Under the pieces are notes generated by a model, which did not search any database, was not told the origin of the DNA, and saw nothing but the letters and a program-made list of their open reading frames with translations. DNA of 64,000 nt from NCBI GenBank assembly GCA_963714065.1, contig OY970226.1, forward strand, positions 1,922,001-1,986,000. The letters run 5' to 3'. Positions 33,895 through 41,721 of the stretch are shown here, one piece after another. Numbering within the stretch: position 1 is the stretch's first letter; every line of letters starts with the position of its first letter. The translations under genes were made by a program, and so were the position numbers. Origin of the DNA: JAZKID01 sp963714065. Its GTDB lineage: Bacteria; Pseudomonadota; Alphaproteobacteria; Rhizobiales; UBA4765.

Positions 33895-35250
33895 TTAAGC
33901 CGCAGCCAACCCACCACCCGCCAGATATTTCTCCAGCCAGTGAATATCGTACTGCCCATTCTGGATATCGCTGTTGCGCACGAGTGCGCGGAAGAGCGGC
34001 AACGTGGTCTCAATCCCGTCCACCACATATTCATCGAGCGCTCTACGCAAACGCATCAAACATTCGGTGCGGTTCTTGCCATGCACGATGAGCTTCGCGG
34101 CCAGGCTGTCGTAATAGGGCGGGATGGTATAGCCCTGATAGATGGCTGAATTGACGCGCACGCCAAGCCCGCCGGGCGGATGATAATATTTCACCTTGCC
34201 TGGCGAAGGGCGGAAGGTTTTCGGATGCTCGGCATTGACGCGGCATTCGATGGCGTGGCCGTAAGGCTTGATCAATTCCTGTTTCAATGAGAGTTTTGCG
34301 CCCGATGCAACTTTAATCTGCTCGTTCACGAGATCGATGCCGGTGATCATTTCGGTGACGGGATGCTCCACCTGCAAACGCGTATTCATCTCAATAAAAT
34401 AGAACTCGCCGTTCTCGTACAGGAACTCCACTGTGCCTGCGCCTGAATATTTCAGGTCCCGCATCGCTTTTGCGACAATGCCGCCGATCTTGTCGCGTTG
34501 AGATGCATTGAGCGCGGGCGAACCCGCTTCTTCCCACACTTTCTGGTGGCGGCGCTGCAGCGAACAATCGCGCTCGCCAAGATGCACGGCATTGCCTTGC
34601 CCGTCGCCCATCACCTGAATTTCGATATGGCGCGGCTTTTCCAGATATTTTTCGATGTAAACCGCATCGTCGCCAAACGCCGCCCCCGCCTCGCTGCGCG
34701 CCGTGGAAAGTGCGTTGGAGAGATCGGCCGCGGTTTTTGCCACTTTCATGCCGCGCCCGCCGCCGCCCGAAGCGGCCTTGATCAGAACCGGAAAACCGAT
34801 CTGCTTTGCAACTTTTTCGGCTTCCGCGTCATCGGTGATTGCGCCTTCCGAACCCGGCACGACAGGAATGCCAAGCTTGATCGCGGTACGCTTTGCCTCG
34901 ATCTTGTCGCCCATAATTCTGATGTGCTCGGCAGACGGGCCGATAAAGCCGATATTATGGCTGGCGAGGATTTCGGCAAAGCGCGCGTTCTCGGATAAAA
35001 ATCCATAACCGGGGTGAACTGCGTCCGCGCCCGTAATTTCGCAGGCTGCGACGATGGCCGGAATGTTGAGATAGCTTTCTTTCGCAACCGGCGGGCCGAT
35101 GCACACGCTCTCATCGGCAAGCCGCACATGCATGGCATCGGCATCGGCGGTGGAATGCACGGCAACCGTGGCAATGCCCAGCTCCTTGCACGCGCGCAGC
35201 ACGCGCAGCGCGATTTCTCCGCGATTGGCGATGAGGACTTTATCGAACAT
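33895..35250 (-). CDS. accC: acetyl-CoA carboxylase biotin carboxylase subunit
   Basis: This 451-residue ATP-grasp enzyme carboxylates biotin on AccB. It begins MFDKVLIANRGEIALRV and has the glycine-rich loop KAASGGGGRGMK, EKYLEKPRHIEIQVMGD, DCSLQRRHQKVWEEA and EMNTRLQVEHPVTEMITG. It follows accB, with a cluster of repeats (35264-35469) in between. The shared reading direction suggests one transcript despite the gap. Confidence 0.97.
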   Translation of the reverse strand: MFDKVLIANRGEIALRVLRACKELGIATVAVHSTADADAMHVRLADESVCIGPPVAKESYLNIPAIVAACEITGADAVHPGYGFLSENARFAEILASHNIGFIGPSAEHIRIMGDKIEAKRTAIKLGIPVVPGSEGAITDDAEAEKVAKQIGFPVLIKAASGGGGRGMKVAKTAADLSNALSTARSEAGAAFGDDAVYIEKYLEKPRHIEIQVMGDGQGNAVHLGERDCSLQRRHQKVWEEAGSPALNASQRDKIGGIVAKAMRDLKYSGAGTVEFLYENGEFYFIEMNTRLQVEHPVTEMITGIDLVNEQIKVASGAKLSLKQELIKPYGHAIECRVNAEHPKTFRPSPGKVKYYHPPGGLGVRVNSAIYQGYTIPPYYDSLAAKLIVHGKNRTECLMRLRRALDEYVVDGIETTLPLFRALVRNSDIQNGQYDIHWLEKYLAGGGLAAA

Positions 35251-35263
35251 GAGAAGTGCGAAT

Positions 35264-35469
35264 AGTGAGTAGCGAATAGCGAATGGGGAATGGAATATTT
35301 ATTTTCCGCTCACCCCTGCGTAAGCAGGGGTCCAGATATAATGTCATTCTGAGGCGAAGCCGAAGAATCTCAATTAGATCCTTCGCTGCACTCAGGATGA
35401 CAAGAACTGGATTCCTGCTTGCGCAGGAATGAGCGGTTAGGATCGCTACTCGCAATTCGCTATTCGCTG
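35264..35469. repeat. triple-nested repeat R6[R3[R2]] between accB and accC
   Basis: The outermost arms carry AGCGAATAGCGAAT and its inverse. Inside is an R3-type element (35307-35435, arms CGCTCACCCCTGCG and CGCAGGAATGAGCG). At its centre is an uninterrupted R2 (35343-35401). Each element is placed at the middle of the one that holds it. Confidence 0.75.
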
Positions 35470-35937
35470 TCATGCAATGACTACCAGCGGCATCCCGAAC
35501 TCGACCGGTTGGCCGTTGTCGACCAGAATCTGCGTCACCTTGCCCGCGCGCGGGGAGGGGATTTCGTTGAAGGTCTTCATCGCCTCGATGATCAGCAGCG
35601 TCTGCCCCTGTTTCACCTGCGCGCCGATCTCGATAAATTGCGGCTTGCCGGGAGCGGAGGTGAGATAGGCCGTGCCAACCATCGGCGATGTCACCGCGCC
35701 CTGCGGTGCTTCGGTGTTGATATTTGCCGGCTGCGCGGAAGTGATAGCGGGAGCAGGTGCTGCGGCGGCCGGGGCAGGTGCGGGTACACTCACAGCCTGT
35801 GCCATATTGCGCGCAACGCGCACACGAAAGCCGTCGTTTTCGACCTCGACCTCGGTGAGCCCCGTTTCCTCGAGCACCTTGGCCAGTTGCCGGATGATTT
35901 CTGTATTGAAAGATTTCTTGTCTGTCTTGTCGTTCAT
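35470..35937 (-). CDS. accB: acetyl-CoA carboxylase biotin carboxyl carrier protein
   Basis: This is a 155-residue carrier. A short N-terminal domain is followed by an Ala/Pro-rich linker (about 48-75) and the biotinyl domain with the acceptor Lys in IIEAMKTFNEI at about residue 121. The first step of fatty acid synthesis is implied. It sits between a cupin gene (13 bases upstream) and accC. Confidence 0.96.
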   Translation of the reverse strand: MNDKTDKKSFNTEIIRQLAKVLEETGLTEVEVENDGFRVRVARNMAQAVSVPAPAPAAAAPAPAITSAQPANINTEAPQGAVTSPMVGTAYLTSAPGKPQFIEIGAQVKQGQTLLIIEAMKTFNEIPSPRAGKVTQILVDNGQPVEFGMPLVVIA

Positions 35938-35950
35938 TGTACGCCTTAAT

Positions 35951-36391
35951 CTACGCTACTTTTACATCAGGTTCCCAGTTTTGGGGAGCCAGTTCGAAAC
36001 CGGAGAATTCGAATGCGGGCGCAACCGTGCAGCCCACAAGTGTCCAGTCGCCCAGACTTTCGGCGCGTTGCCATGCCCGAACAGGGATGATGGCTTGCGG
36101 GCGCTCTCCCGCTTTCAAATCCGGGCCAAGGCGCAGGGATTTTACCGTCTTGCCGTCTGCAATATCCAGTTGCAGCGGTGCGCCGGCATGCCAATGGCAA
36201 ATTTCGGTTGCATCCAGACGATGCCAGTTCGAGCGCTCGTTCCGCTTCAGCAGGAAATAAATTGCCGTCGAGACCGATCTTTTACCGTCGGTCATGCGCT
36301 CGTCACGGAAAGTTTCATGATAATAGCCGCCTTCGCCGGGAAGCGGCTGCAGCCCCAGAATCTCGATAACCTCGTCGGCGGTACAATTCAT
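35951..36391 (-). CDS. cupin domain protein, DUF985 (Cupin_5) family
   Basis: This 146-residue protein begins with the family pattern ADEVIEILGLQPLPGEGGYYHETF. AIYFLLKRNERSNWHRLDATEICHWHAG and the C-terminal GCTVAPAFEFSGFEL are also typical. These proteins have a cupin barrel; substrates are mostly unknown. It is inserted between aroQ (10 bases) and accB (13 bases), which are usually adjacent. Confidence 0.88.
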   Translation of the reverse strand: MNCTADEVIEILGLQPLPGEGGYYHETFRDERMTDGKRSVSTAIYFLLKRNERSNWHRLDATEICHWHAGAPLQLDIADGKTVKSLRLGPDLKAGERPQAIIPVRAWQRAESLGDWTLVGCTVAPAFEFSGFELAPQNWEPDVKVA

Positions 36392-36401
36392 ATGATTTTG
36401 C

Positions 36402-36836
36402 CTATAGCCGCTCTTTGAGCGCTTTCAGGGCATACACATAGCCGTTTATGCCGAAACCGCAAATAACCCCCGTAACTGCATTTGAAATCAGGGACTTATG
36501 GCGGAATTCCTCGCGGGTATAGATGTTGCTGATATGCACCTCGAAAGCGGGTTTGGCGAAGGCCTTCAGGGCGTCATGGAGGGCGACGGAAGTGTGGCTA
36601 TAGCCGCCCGCATTGATGATGAGGCCGGCCGCGCTTGCGCGCGCTTCCTGCACCCAGGTGACCAACTCGCCCTCTATATTCGACTGACGGAAATCCATTG
36701 ATAATGAAAGGCTTGCAGCTTCTTTCCCGCAAAGAGTTTTCACATCGTCAAGCGTGGACGCGCCATAGATTTCCGGCTCGCGCGATCCCAGCAGGTTGAG
36801 ATTAGGGCCGTTGAGGATGAAGACGGTATTGCTCAT
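36402..36836 (-). CDS. aroQ: type II 3-dehydroquinate dehydratase
   Basis: This 144-residue shikimate-pathway enzyme has FILNGPNLNLLGSREPEIYG, the lid residues in DFRQSNIEGELVTWVQ, IINAGGYSHTSVALHDAL and VEVHISN-like FEVHISNIYTREEFR. I start at ATG 36836 (MSNTVFIL); a GTG at 36851 is possible but has no ribosome site. aroQ-accB-accC is a common alphaproteobacterial order. Confidence 0.95.
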   Translation of the reverse strand: MSNTVFILNGPNLNLLGSREPEIYGASTLDDVKTLCGKEAASLSLSMDFRQSNIEGELVTWVQEARASAAGLIINAGGYSHTSVALHDALKAFAKPAFEVHISNIYTREEFRHKSLISNAVTGVICGFGINGYVYALKALKERL

Positions 36837-36942
36837 ACCCTTTGCATACACGGGCCCGCAGCGATGTAAAAGAGAGGTGCAAATTATGCACGTTTTTGCA
36901 CATAAAAGAGCCTTTTAGTGCAAATTTTGCGCAGTTTACACC

Positions 36943-37956
36943 CTAGCCCGCAAGCGGCTCGAAGACAGTTTTATCGTCGACCAGAACCGTTTCAAGGCGG
37001 TTGCGATTCCCGTCATAAATGGGCGGCTCGTTCGTATTGCGCACAATAACCTGCTGTTGCCCGAGACCGCTATAGGTGGTCGCATCGCCTTGCTTCTCGA
37101 ACGCGCCGTTTTTATTCCGGATATAGACAGGCGTGCTGCCCGATTTTCTGTAGGGAATTTTGTTGATGGTGAAATAAGTAACTTCGCCGTTCATCGCATC
37201 GAAAACACCGTGCAGGATGCCCCAGGCAGCGTAAGCCATAACATAGCCCGTTCTCGCGACCCGCACCAAGGGCACCGTGAGGCTGAGAACAAGCCCGGCG
37301 CGGGCAAGAAACTCTCTGGCTGTCTGCCAATCCAGCGTTGGAAAATTGTCGACTATACGTCTTTCAGTTTGCTCCGGTGCGGGAGTGGCGGAAGGTTGAG
37401 GAGCGGGCGCGGGAATAAGGGAAGGCGGCCACATGTCCTGTGGGCAGCGTTGTTCCCGGAGTTTTTCTATCAAGTCATTTTTCTTGGTAAGAACGGTAAG
37501 GAGTTTTCTCAGAAAACCTGATATTTTTTTGATTACTTCTATATTCAGGCCATTAAGATATTTGTCCATGGCTAATTGGAAGACTCTGAAGGTCGGTAGC
37601 GGTTTACTGAATTTCAGTTCGCTCGCCAGAATATATTCTACAGCCGCCCAAATGCTCGTAACTTCGATATATTTAGCTGGATCTACGCGGATGGGAGGAG
37701 CATCAGGGTTCGTACCTTTGGCGTCTTTTATTACCTTATCGGCGCGCTTCATGAGCCAGGGAGAAAGCACGAGGGAAAGTTCTTCAATAAGCCATCTTAT
37801 TACTTCATCGTGTGCATTAATGTCTTCGTTGATTTTGGCGCACTCGGGAGTTTTGTCCGCCTTGTCAAGAAAAGGTTCGGGTGCGGAAAATCGCTCAGCC
37901 AGAATTACCGGCGCAAACCTTGTCGGCGATACGAAAAAACTTTGTGATGAAAGCAT
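36943..37956 (-). CDS. hypothetical protein, diverged paralogue of the gene at 51047
   Basis: This is a 337-residue protein. It has an N-terminal helical part with a TPECAKINEDI motif (about residue 37), a CPQDMWPPSLIPAP hinge (about 187-200) with a Pro-rich linker, a hydrophobic segment (LARAGLVLSLTVPLVRVA, about 230-250) and a C-terminal beta-like part (TPVYIRNKNGAF..). Start: ATG 37956 after GAGAG; a TTG at 37977 is possible. Base composition is lower in GC than the neighbours. It interrupts the aroQ-dsbA neighbourhood. I do not recognise the family. Confidence 0.72.
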   Translation of the reverse strand: MLSSQSFFVSPTRFAPVILAERFSAPEPFLDKADKTPECAKINEDINAHDEVIRWLIEELSLVLSPWLMKRADKVIKDAKGTNPDAPPIRVDPAKYIEVTSIWAAVEYILASELKFSKPLPTFRVFQLAMDKYLNGLNIEVIKKISGFLRKLLTVLTKKNDLIEKLREQRCPQDMWPPSLIPAPAPQPSATPAPEQTERRIVDNFPTLDWQTAREFLARAGLVLSLTVPLVRVARTGYVMAYAAWGILHGVFDAMNGEVTYFTINKIPYRKSGSTPVYIRNKNGAFEKQGDATTYSGLGQQQVIVRNTNEPPIYDGNRNRLETVLVDDKTVFEPLAG

Positions 37957-38017
37957 ATCGTCTCTCAAAAAACGCAATACTGACCAAGTATAGGTTTATT
38001 GAAATATTCCCACAATA

Positions 38018-38770
38018 CTATTCTTTGACCTTCCCGGTTGCATCCTGCGCCTCGCGCACGTCCTGGATGCGGGTTTTGAGAGCGTCGTAAGGCGCGGAAC
38101 CAGACAACACTTCGCCGCCGATGACATAAGCGGGTGTGCCATCGATATTGAGCGCGTTGGCGAGCTTGTAGCTTTCCTCGATCGCGGCGCGCGCGGCGGC
38201 GCTGTCCATATCTTTGGCGAGCTTGTCCGTATCGAAGCCAAGCGATTTTGCAACTTCAAGCGCGCGTTTTTTATCGGCCGCGCCCTTGCCGCCAATCAGT
38301 GCGTGATGAAACTCGCCATATTTCGGCTCTTTGATCAGCTGCGCGGATATTTGCGCGGCCTCCATGGAGCTTGTGCCGAGAATGGGAAATTCTTTCAGCG
38401 CAATGCGCAGGTTTTTATCCTCGCTGATAAGCCGTTGCATATCCGCTTCCGCCGCGCGGCAATAACCGCAATTGTAATCGAAGAAGACCACCAGCGTCAC
38501 ATCGCCGTTCGGATTGCCGATCACGCCGTGTTTGTCGCTGTTGGTAAGAAGCTGGTTATAATCGTCGAGCGCTTTTTTTTGCGAAACCTGTTGCTGCTCT
38601 TTTTCCTGTTTCTCCAATGCATAGAAGGCATCGCGCAGCACCGCCGGATTTTTCAGCAGGTACTCGCGCACGACGGTCTCGATCTCCTGCTTCTGCGTTG
38701 CGGAAAATTTCTCCGCGGCAAAAGCGGGAGTGAGGAGTAGAAGAAAAATAGTTAGAATTAAGAAGCGCAT
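38018..38770 (-). CDS. DsbA/ScsC-like thiol:disulfide interchange protein
   Basis: This 250-residue periplasmic protein has a signal peptide (MRFLILTIFLLLLTPAFA). An N-terminal helical stalk (about 20-75, KQEIETVVREYLLKNP) resembles that of trimeric ScsC/Com1-type proteins. The thioredoxin fold carries CGYC in FFDYNCGYCRAAEADM, and the cis-Pro is in IDGTPAYVIGG. It forms or shuffles disulfides. The position between the M48 protease and aroQ-accB-accC is conserved in relatives, but here a GIY-YIG unit intervenes. Confidence 0.9.
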   Translation of the reverse strand: MRFLILTIFLLLLTPAFAAEKFSATQKQEIETVVREYLLKNPAVLRDAFYALEKQEKEQQQVSQKKALDDYNQLLTNSDKHGVIGNPNGDVTLVVFFDYNCGYCRAAEADMQRLISEDKNLRIALKEFPILGTSSMEAAQISAQLIKEPKYGEFHHALIGGKGAADKKRALEVAKSLGFDTDKLAKDMDSAAARAAIEESYKLANALNIDGTPAYVIGGEVLSGSAPYDALKTRIQDVREAQDATGKVKE

Positions 38771-38790
38771 GTAGTATCGTAACATAAATC

Positions 38791-39157
38791 GTCATTCCCG
38801 CGAAAGCGGGAATCCAGAAATAAAGTTTAAATAAGAGATTGAGATAGATCATCCCAGTTTGGGTTAAATTTGTCGATTAGTTCTAATTTCCATTTTCTGT
38901 TCCATTTTTTCATTTGCTTCTCGCGAGTAATAACTCCTTCCATCGTATCATGGAATTCATAATAGATAAGCTTGTTGCAGCCATAACGTTTGGCAAAGCC
39001 CTCGAAAACCTTGTTCTTGTGTTCAAAATCACGACGTGGAAGATAGCTGGTAACGCCGATATAGATCGTACCATTGCGCTCATTGGCCATGATGTACAGG
39101 CAGGGCTGTTTCATGATTACACATTATATCTGGATTCCCGCTTTCGCGGGAATGACG
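38791..39157. mobile_element. GIY-YIG gene between perfect inverted R3 ends
   Basis: The unit is about 367 bp. It begins CGTCATTCCCGCG..GGAATCCAGA and ends with the exact inverse (TCTGGATTCC..GCGGGAATGACG). The identity extends over 29 bp, and each end is a hairpin on its own. The only gene inside is the GIY-YIG nuclease (38827-39114), placed where other R3 copies have a short centre or another nested repeat. I see no target duplication. Confidence 0.6.
38827..39114 (-). CDS. GIY-YIG nuclease superfamily protein
   Basis: This is a 95-residue single-domain nuclease. It has LYIMANERNGTIYIGVTSYL (Tyr7 and YIG at 18-20), Arg27/28, the EHK motif with His32, and the metal-binding Glu65 in TREKQMKKWNR, followed by the usual LIDKFNPNWDDLS end. 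All the GIY-YIG catalytic positions appear intact. Relatives are annotated as UPF0213/YhbQ-like or as excision-type nucleases of unknown target. The gene is enclosed by inverted R3 repeat ends, which suggests it acts on or moves with them. Confidence 0.9.
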   Translation of the reverse strand: MKQPCLYIMANERNGTIYIGVTSYLPRRDFEHKNKVFEGFAKRYGCNKLIYYEFHDTMEGVITREKQMKKWNRKWKLELIDKFNPNWDDLSQSLI

Positions 39158-39187
39158 GCTTTTGCCTTCGCGGAAATAATAATCGCA

Positions 39188-40570
39188 TCACGAATTCTTC
39201 GGCACTTTGAAACCCATAATATCGTCGGCTTTCAGCCAGCCGGGCGAGCCTTGCGGCAATAATTGCTTGGCGCGGGCGGCGGAGATTTTGGCAAGCTCGT
39301 AATTCTTGTTTTCGAAATGCCCTTGCGCAGTCGTCAATGAGGCGCGGCCCTCGTCACCCTTGCGTGCATAGGCCATGGCGAGAAACTGGTAGCCGAAATC
39401 TGAATGCGGGTCCTGGATAACGCCGCGCTCGAGCTGGCGGATGGCCTCGTCGAGCTGGCTTTTATCCTCGGAAGACACCAGCGCGCGGCCGAAACTCAGG
39501 CGTATGAGGCCGGAATTGGGGTCCAGTTCCAGAGCGCGCCTGTAGGAAACCGCCGCCTCGCGCGGGTGGGAATTTTCCAGCAGTGTTTGCCCTTTCAGCT
39601 CGTGAAAATAGGGATTGTCCGGCTGGGTTGCGATCAGCACATCCATTTCGGCGAGCGCTGCGGGAAGCTGCGCGTTTTGCGATAATGAGATCGCATGCGC
39701 ATAACGCGCGGGCAGGGTTTGCGCCTGGTTATAACGGTGCGCGACCTGGACAGGCGTTTCCAGATAGCCGGAAATTTTCGCGCGCATCAGATCGTGCCGC
39801 GCCTGCAGGGCGGCAGGATCGCTTGAGTTTTTGTAAGGGCTTGCGTCGACAAGCCGTTCCAGATTGGCGATGCGCTCGCGCGGCATGGGATGCGATTGCG
39901 CGTAAGGATCGATATAACGCGCCGACATCATCGTCTCGTCGGCGAAACGTTTGAATGTGGTGATCATGCCGCGCCCGCTTTGGTGCGTGGCGTTGAGATA
40001 GGTGACGGCTGCCTGGTCTGCCGCCTGTTCTTCCGTGCGTTGGTAGGCGAGCATTGTGCGTTGCGCTATGCCCATGCTGCCCGCCGCGATGCCGGTTGCG
40101 GCACCGCTGAGGCTGTTGCCGCCGGCGCCCGCCGCCGCGCCCGCGGCCACGGCAGCCACGCCGATCAGCATGGATACGATGCTTGCCGTCTGCGCATTGC
40201 GCAATTGCTGGCGCAGGCGCGCGAGATGCCCGCCCGCGATATGGCCGGTTTCGTGCGCGAGTACGCCGATGATCTCGTTCGGCGTTTTCGCATCCAGCAG
40301 CGCGCCGGTAGTGATGAAAATGCGCTGGCTGTCGGCGACGAAAGCGTTGAAGCTGCGGTCGTTGACGATGACGAATTCGATATTGCCGCTATTCGTAAGC
40401 CTGGCCGCATTCAAAATGGGCTTCGAATAATCGCGCAACAGCGCCTCGATCTCGGCATCGCGCAGGGTCCGCATGCGCGGGGATTGGGCGAGTGTATCCG
40501 CTATAGGAATAAATAAGAGAGAAAGACTAACTAGCAAGGCAATTGTTCGAGAAAATAGATCAACCCCCAC
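39188..40570 (-). CDS. M48 family metalloprotease with TPR repeats, BepA-like
   Basis: This is a 460-residue periplasmic protein. The signal peptide is MGVDLFSRTIALLVSLSLLF.., the zinc motif HETGH at about 106-110 with a later Glu in RTEEQAADQAAV. The C-terminal half has TPR-like helices (DNPYFHELKGQTLLENSHPREAA..). BepA-type proteins monitor outer-membrane protein assembly. The GTG start at 40570 lies within an R7 repeat; the longer open frame is only repeat sequence and is rejected. Confidence 0.9.
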   Translation of the reverse strand: MGVDLFSRTIALLVSLSLLFIPIADTLAQSPRMRTLRDAEIEALLRDYSKPILNAARLTNSGNIEFVIVNDRSFNAFVADSQRIFITTGALLDAKTPNEIIGVLAHETGHIAGGHLARLRQQLRNAQTASIVSMLIGVAAVAAGAAAGAGGNSLSGAATGIAAGSMGIAQRTMLAYQRTEEQAADQAAVTYLNATHQSGRGMITTFKRFADETMMSARYIDPYAQSHPMPRERIANLERLVDASPYKNSSDPAALQARHDLMRAKISGYLETPVQVAHRYNQAQTLPARYAHAISLSQNAQLPAALAEMDVLIATQPDNPYFHELKGQTLLENSHPREAAVSYRRALELDPNSGLIRLSFGRALVSSEDKSQLDEAIRQLERGVIQDPHSDFGYQFLAMAYARKGDEGRASLTTAQGHFENKNYELAKISAARAKQLLPQGSPGWLKADDIMGFKVPKNS

Positions 40571-40708
40571 CCTAACCCCCCCCTTTCTGGGGGAGGGAAT
40601 GTTGGTGCGCTTCCCAAAAAGCCCCTCCCCACACAACTCGGGCTTGCCCGAGTTGTGATTTGTATTGCACAGGTCGGGTATACCCGATCTGTGATGGGGA
40701 GGGGTTGA
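40560..40708. repeat. R7 repeat carrying a DH element
   Basis: This is the second copy of the element at 22703-22858, opposite in relation to its gene. It supplies the GTG start and a G-rich ribosome site for the M48 protease. The 40709-40809 stretch between this and the R1 copy holds no recognisable feature. Confidence 0.8.
40633..40693. repeat. DH bipartite palindrome, copy 4
   Basis: Palindrome 1 has arms ACAACTCGGG/CCCGAGTTGT (40633-40656). The 11-base spacer GATTTGTATTG follows, then palindrome 2 with arms CACAGGTCGGGTA/TACCCGATCTGTG (40668-40693, one G-T pair). Confidence 0.75.
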
Positions 40709-40809
40709 TGTGTGTAACCTATACAACGCGCGGCAACCTTCATTGAACGATTCAGTGAGTGCTGTAACATCATCAGGCAGTTGTGGCGAGAGAGGGGCGG
40801 TAGAGATTT

Positions 40810-40906
40810 GTCATTCCCGGCCGAACGAGAGAAGCGAGTGAGGGGAAGGGAATCTAGATCCCCTTCCCTCGGTATTCGCAAGCGCTCATACCTCGCCGGG
40901 GATGAC
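40810..40906. repeat. R1 nested-hairpin repeat, inverted orientation
   Basis: It reads GTCATTCCCGGCC..GAGGGGAAGGGAATC, then GATCCCCTTCCCTC..CGCCGGGGATGAC. This is the reverse orientation of the copies at 1766 and 8923. It ends 14 bases before the ElyC-like gene. Confidence 0.75.
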
Positions 40907-40920
40907 AAGAAAGGTTCTCA

Positions 40921-41721
40921 ATGTTTTTTCCCGCATCGAAAATCGGCTGGTTTTTTGTCACGCCATCGAATCTGATCCTGTTGCTCATGCTTGCGGGCGC
41001 GGCCATGCTGTGGACGCGCCATTGGCCGCGCGGCCGCAAACTCGTTTTATCGGCGCTCGGTCTTTCTATCGTGGCGGGGTTGTTGCCGCTCGGGCATTTG
41101 CTGCTGCTCCCGCTCGAGAACCGTTTTCCGCAATGGGTGCCCGCGCAGCAGGCGCCGGCCGGAATCATCGTGCTGGGCGGCGCGTTCGAAACCACGGTGA
41201 GCTTCGCGCGCGGGCAATTGTCTTTCAACGAAGCAGCGGAACGCATGACGGAAGCCGCAATGATAGCGCGGCATTATCCGCGTGCGAAACTTGTCTTTAC
41301 GGGCGGCGATGGCGGGTTTCTCGGCGGCGCGGGCAACGAGGCCGAAAATGCCGAAAAGTTTTTCGTGAGCCTTGGCGTGCCGGGCTCGCAACTGGTACTG
41401 GAAAGAGAAAGCCGCAATACGTATGAAAACGCCGGTTTCGTTGCGAAAGCCGTGCAGCCCAAGCCGGGTGAGATATGGCTGCTGGTCACTTCCGCGCATC
41501 ATATGCCGCGTGCGGTAGGCTGTTTCCGCCGCGCCGGAATTTACGTGACGCCTTATCCCGTCGATTACCGCACGCGCGGGCAAGGCGACATGCTGCGGCC
41601 TTTCGCCAGCGTGGCGGAAGGCTTGCGCCGGACCGATGTGGGGGTGCGCGAATGGATTGGGCTTTTCATCTATCGTCTTCTTGGCTACACGGATGAATTG
41701 TTTCCGGGGCCGAATGCATGA
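40921..41721 (+). CDS. YdcF/ElyC family (DUF218) membrane-anchored protein
   Basis: This is a 266-residue protein. Two hydrophobic segments (about 8-30 and 42-60) precede a DUF218 domain with IIVLGGAFE, FTGGDGGFLGG, ESRNTYENAGF and LVTSAHHMPRAVG. ElyC acts in envelope biogenesis, affecting undecaprenyl-phosphate and peptidoglycan metabolism; the exact reaction is unsettled. It overlaps the GST gene by four bases. Confidence 0.9.
   Translation: MFFPASKIGWFFVTPSNLILLLMLAGAAMLWTRHWPRGRKLVLSALGLSIVAGLLPLGHLLLLPLENRFPQWVPAQQAPAGIIVLGGAFETTVSFARGQLSFNEAAERMTEAAMIARHYPRAKLVFTGGDGGFLGGAGNEAENAEKFFVSLGVPGSQLVLERESRNTYENAGFVAKAVQPKPGEIWLLVTSAHHMPRAVGCFRRAGIYVTPYPVDYRTRGQGDMLRPFASVAEGLRRTDVGVREWIGLFIYRLLGYTDELFPGPNA

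Noticed and set aside
39188..40726. N-terminally extended form of the M48 protease
   Set aside because: The extra 52 residues are a translation of the R7 and DH repeats. The signal peptide starts cleanly at the GTG at 40570.
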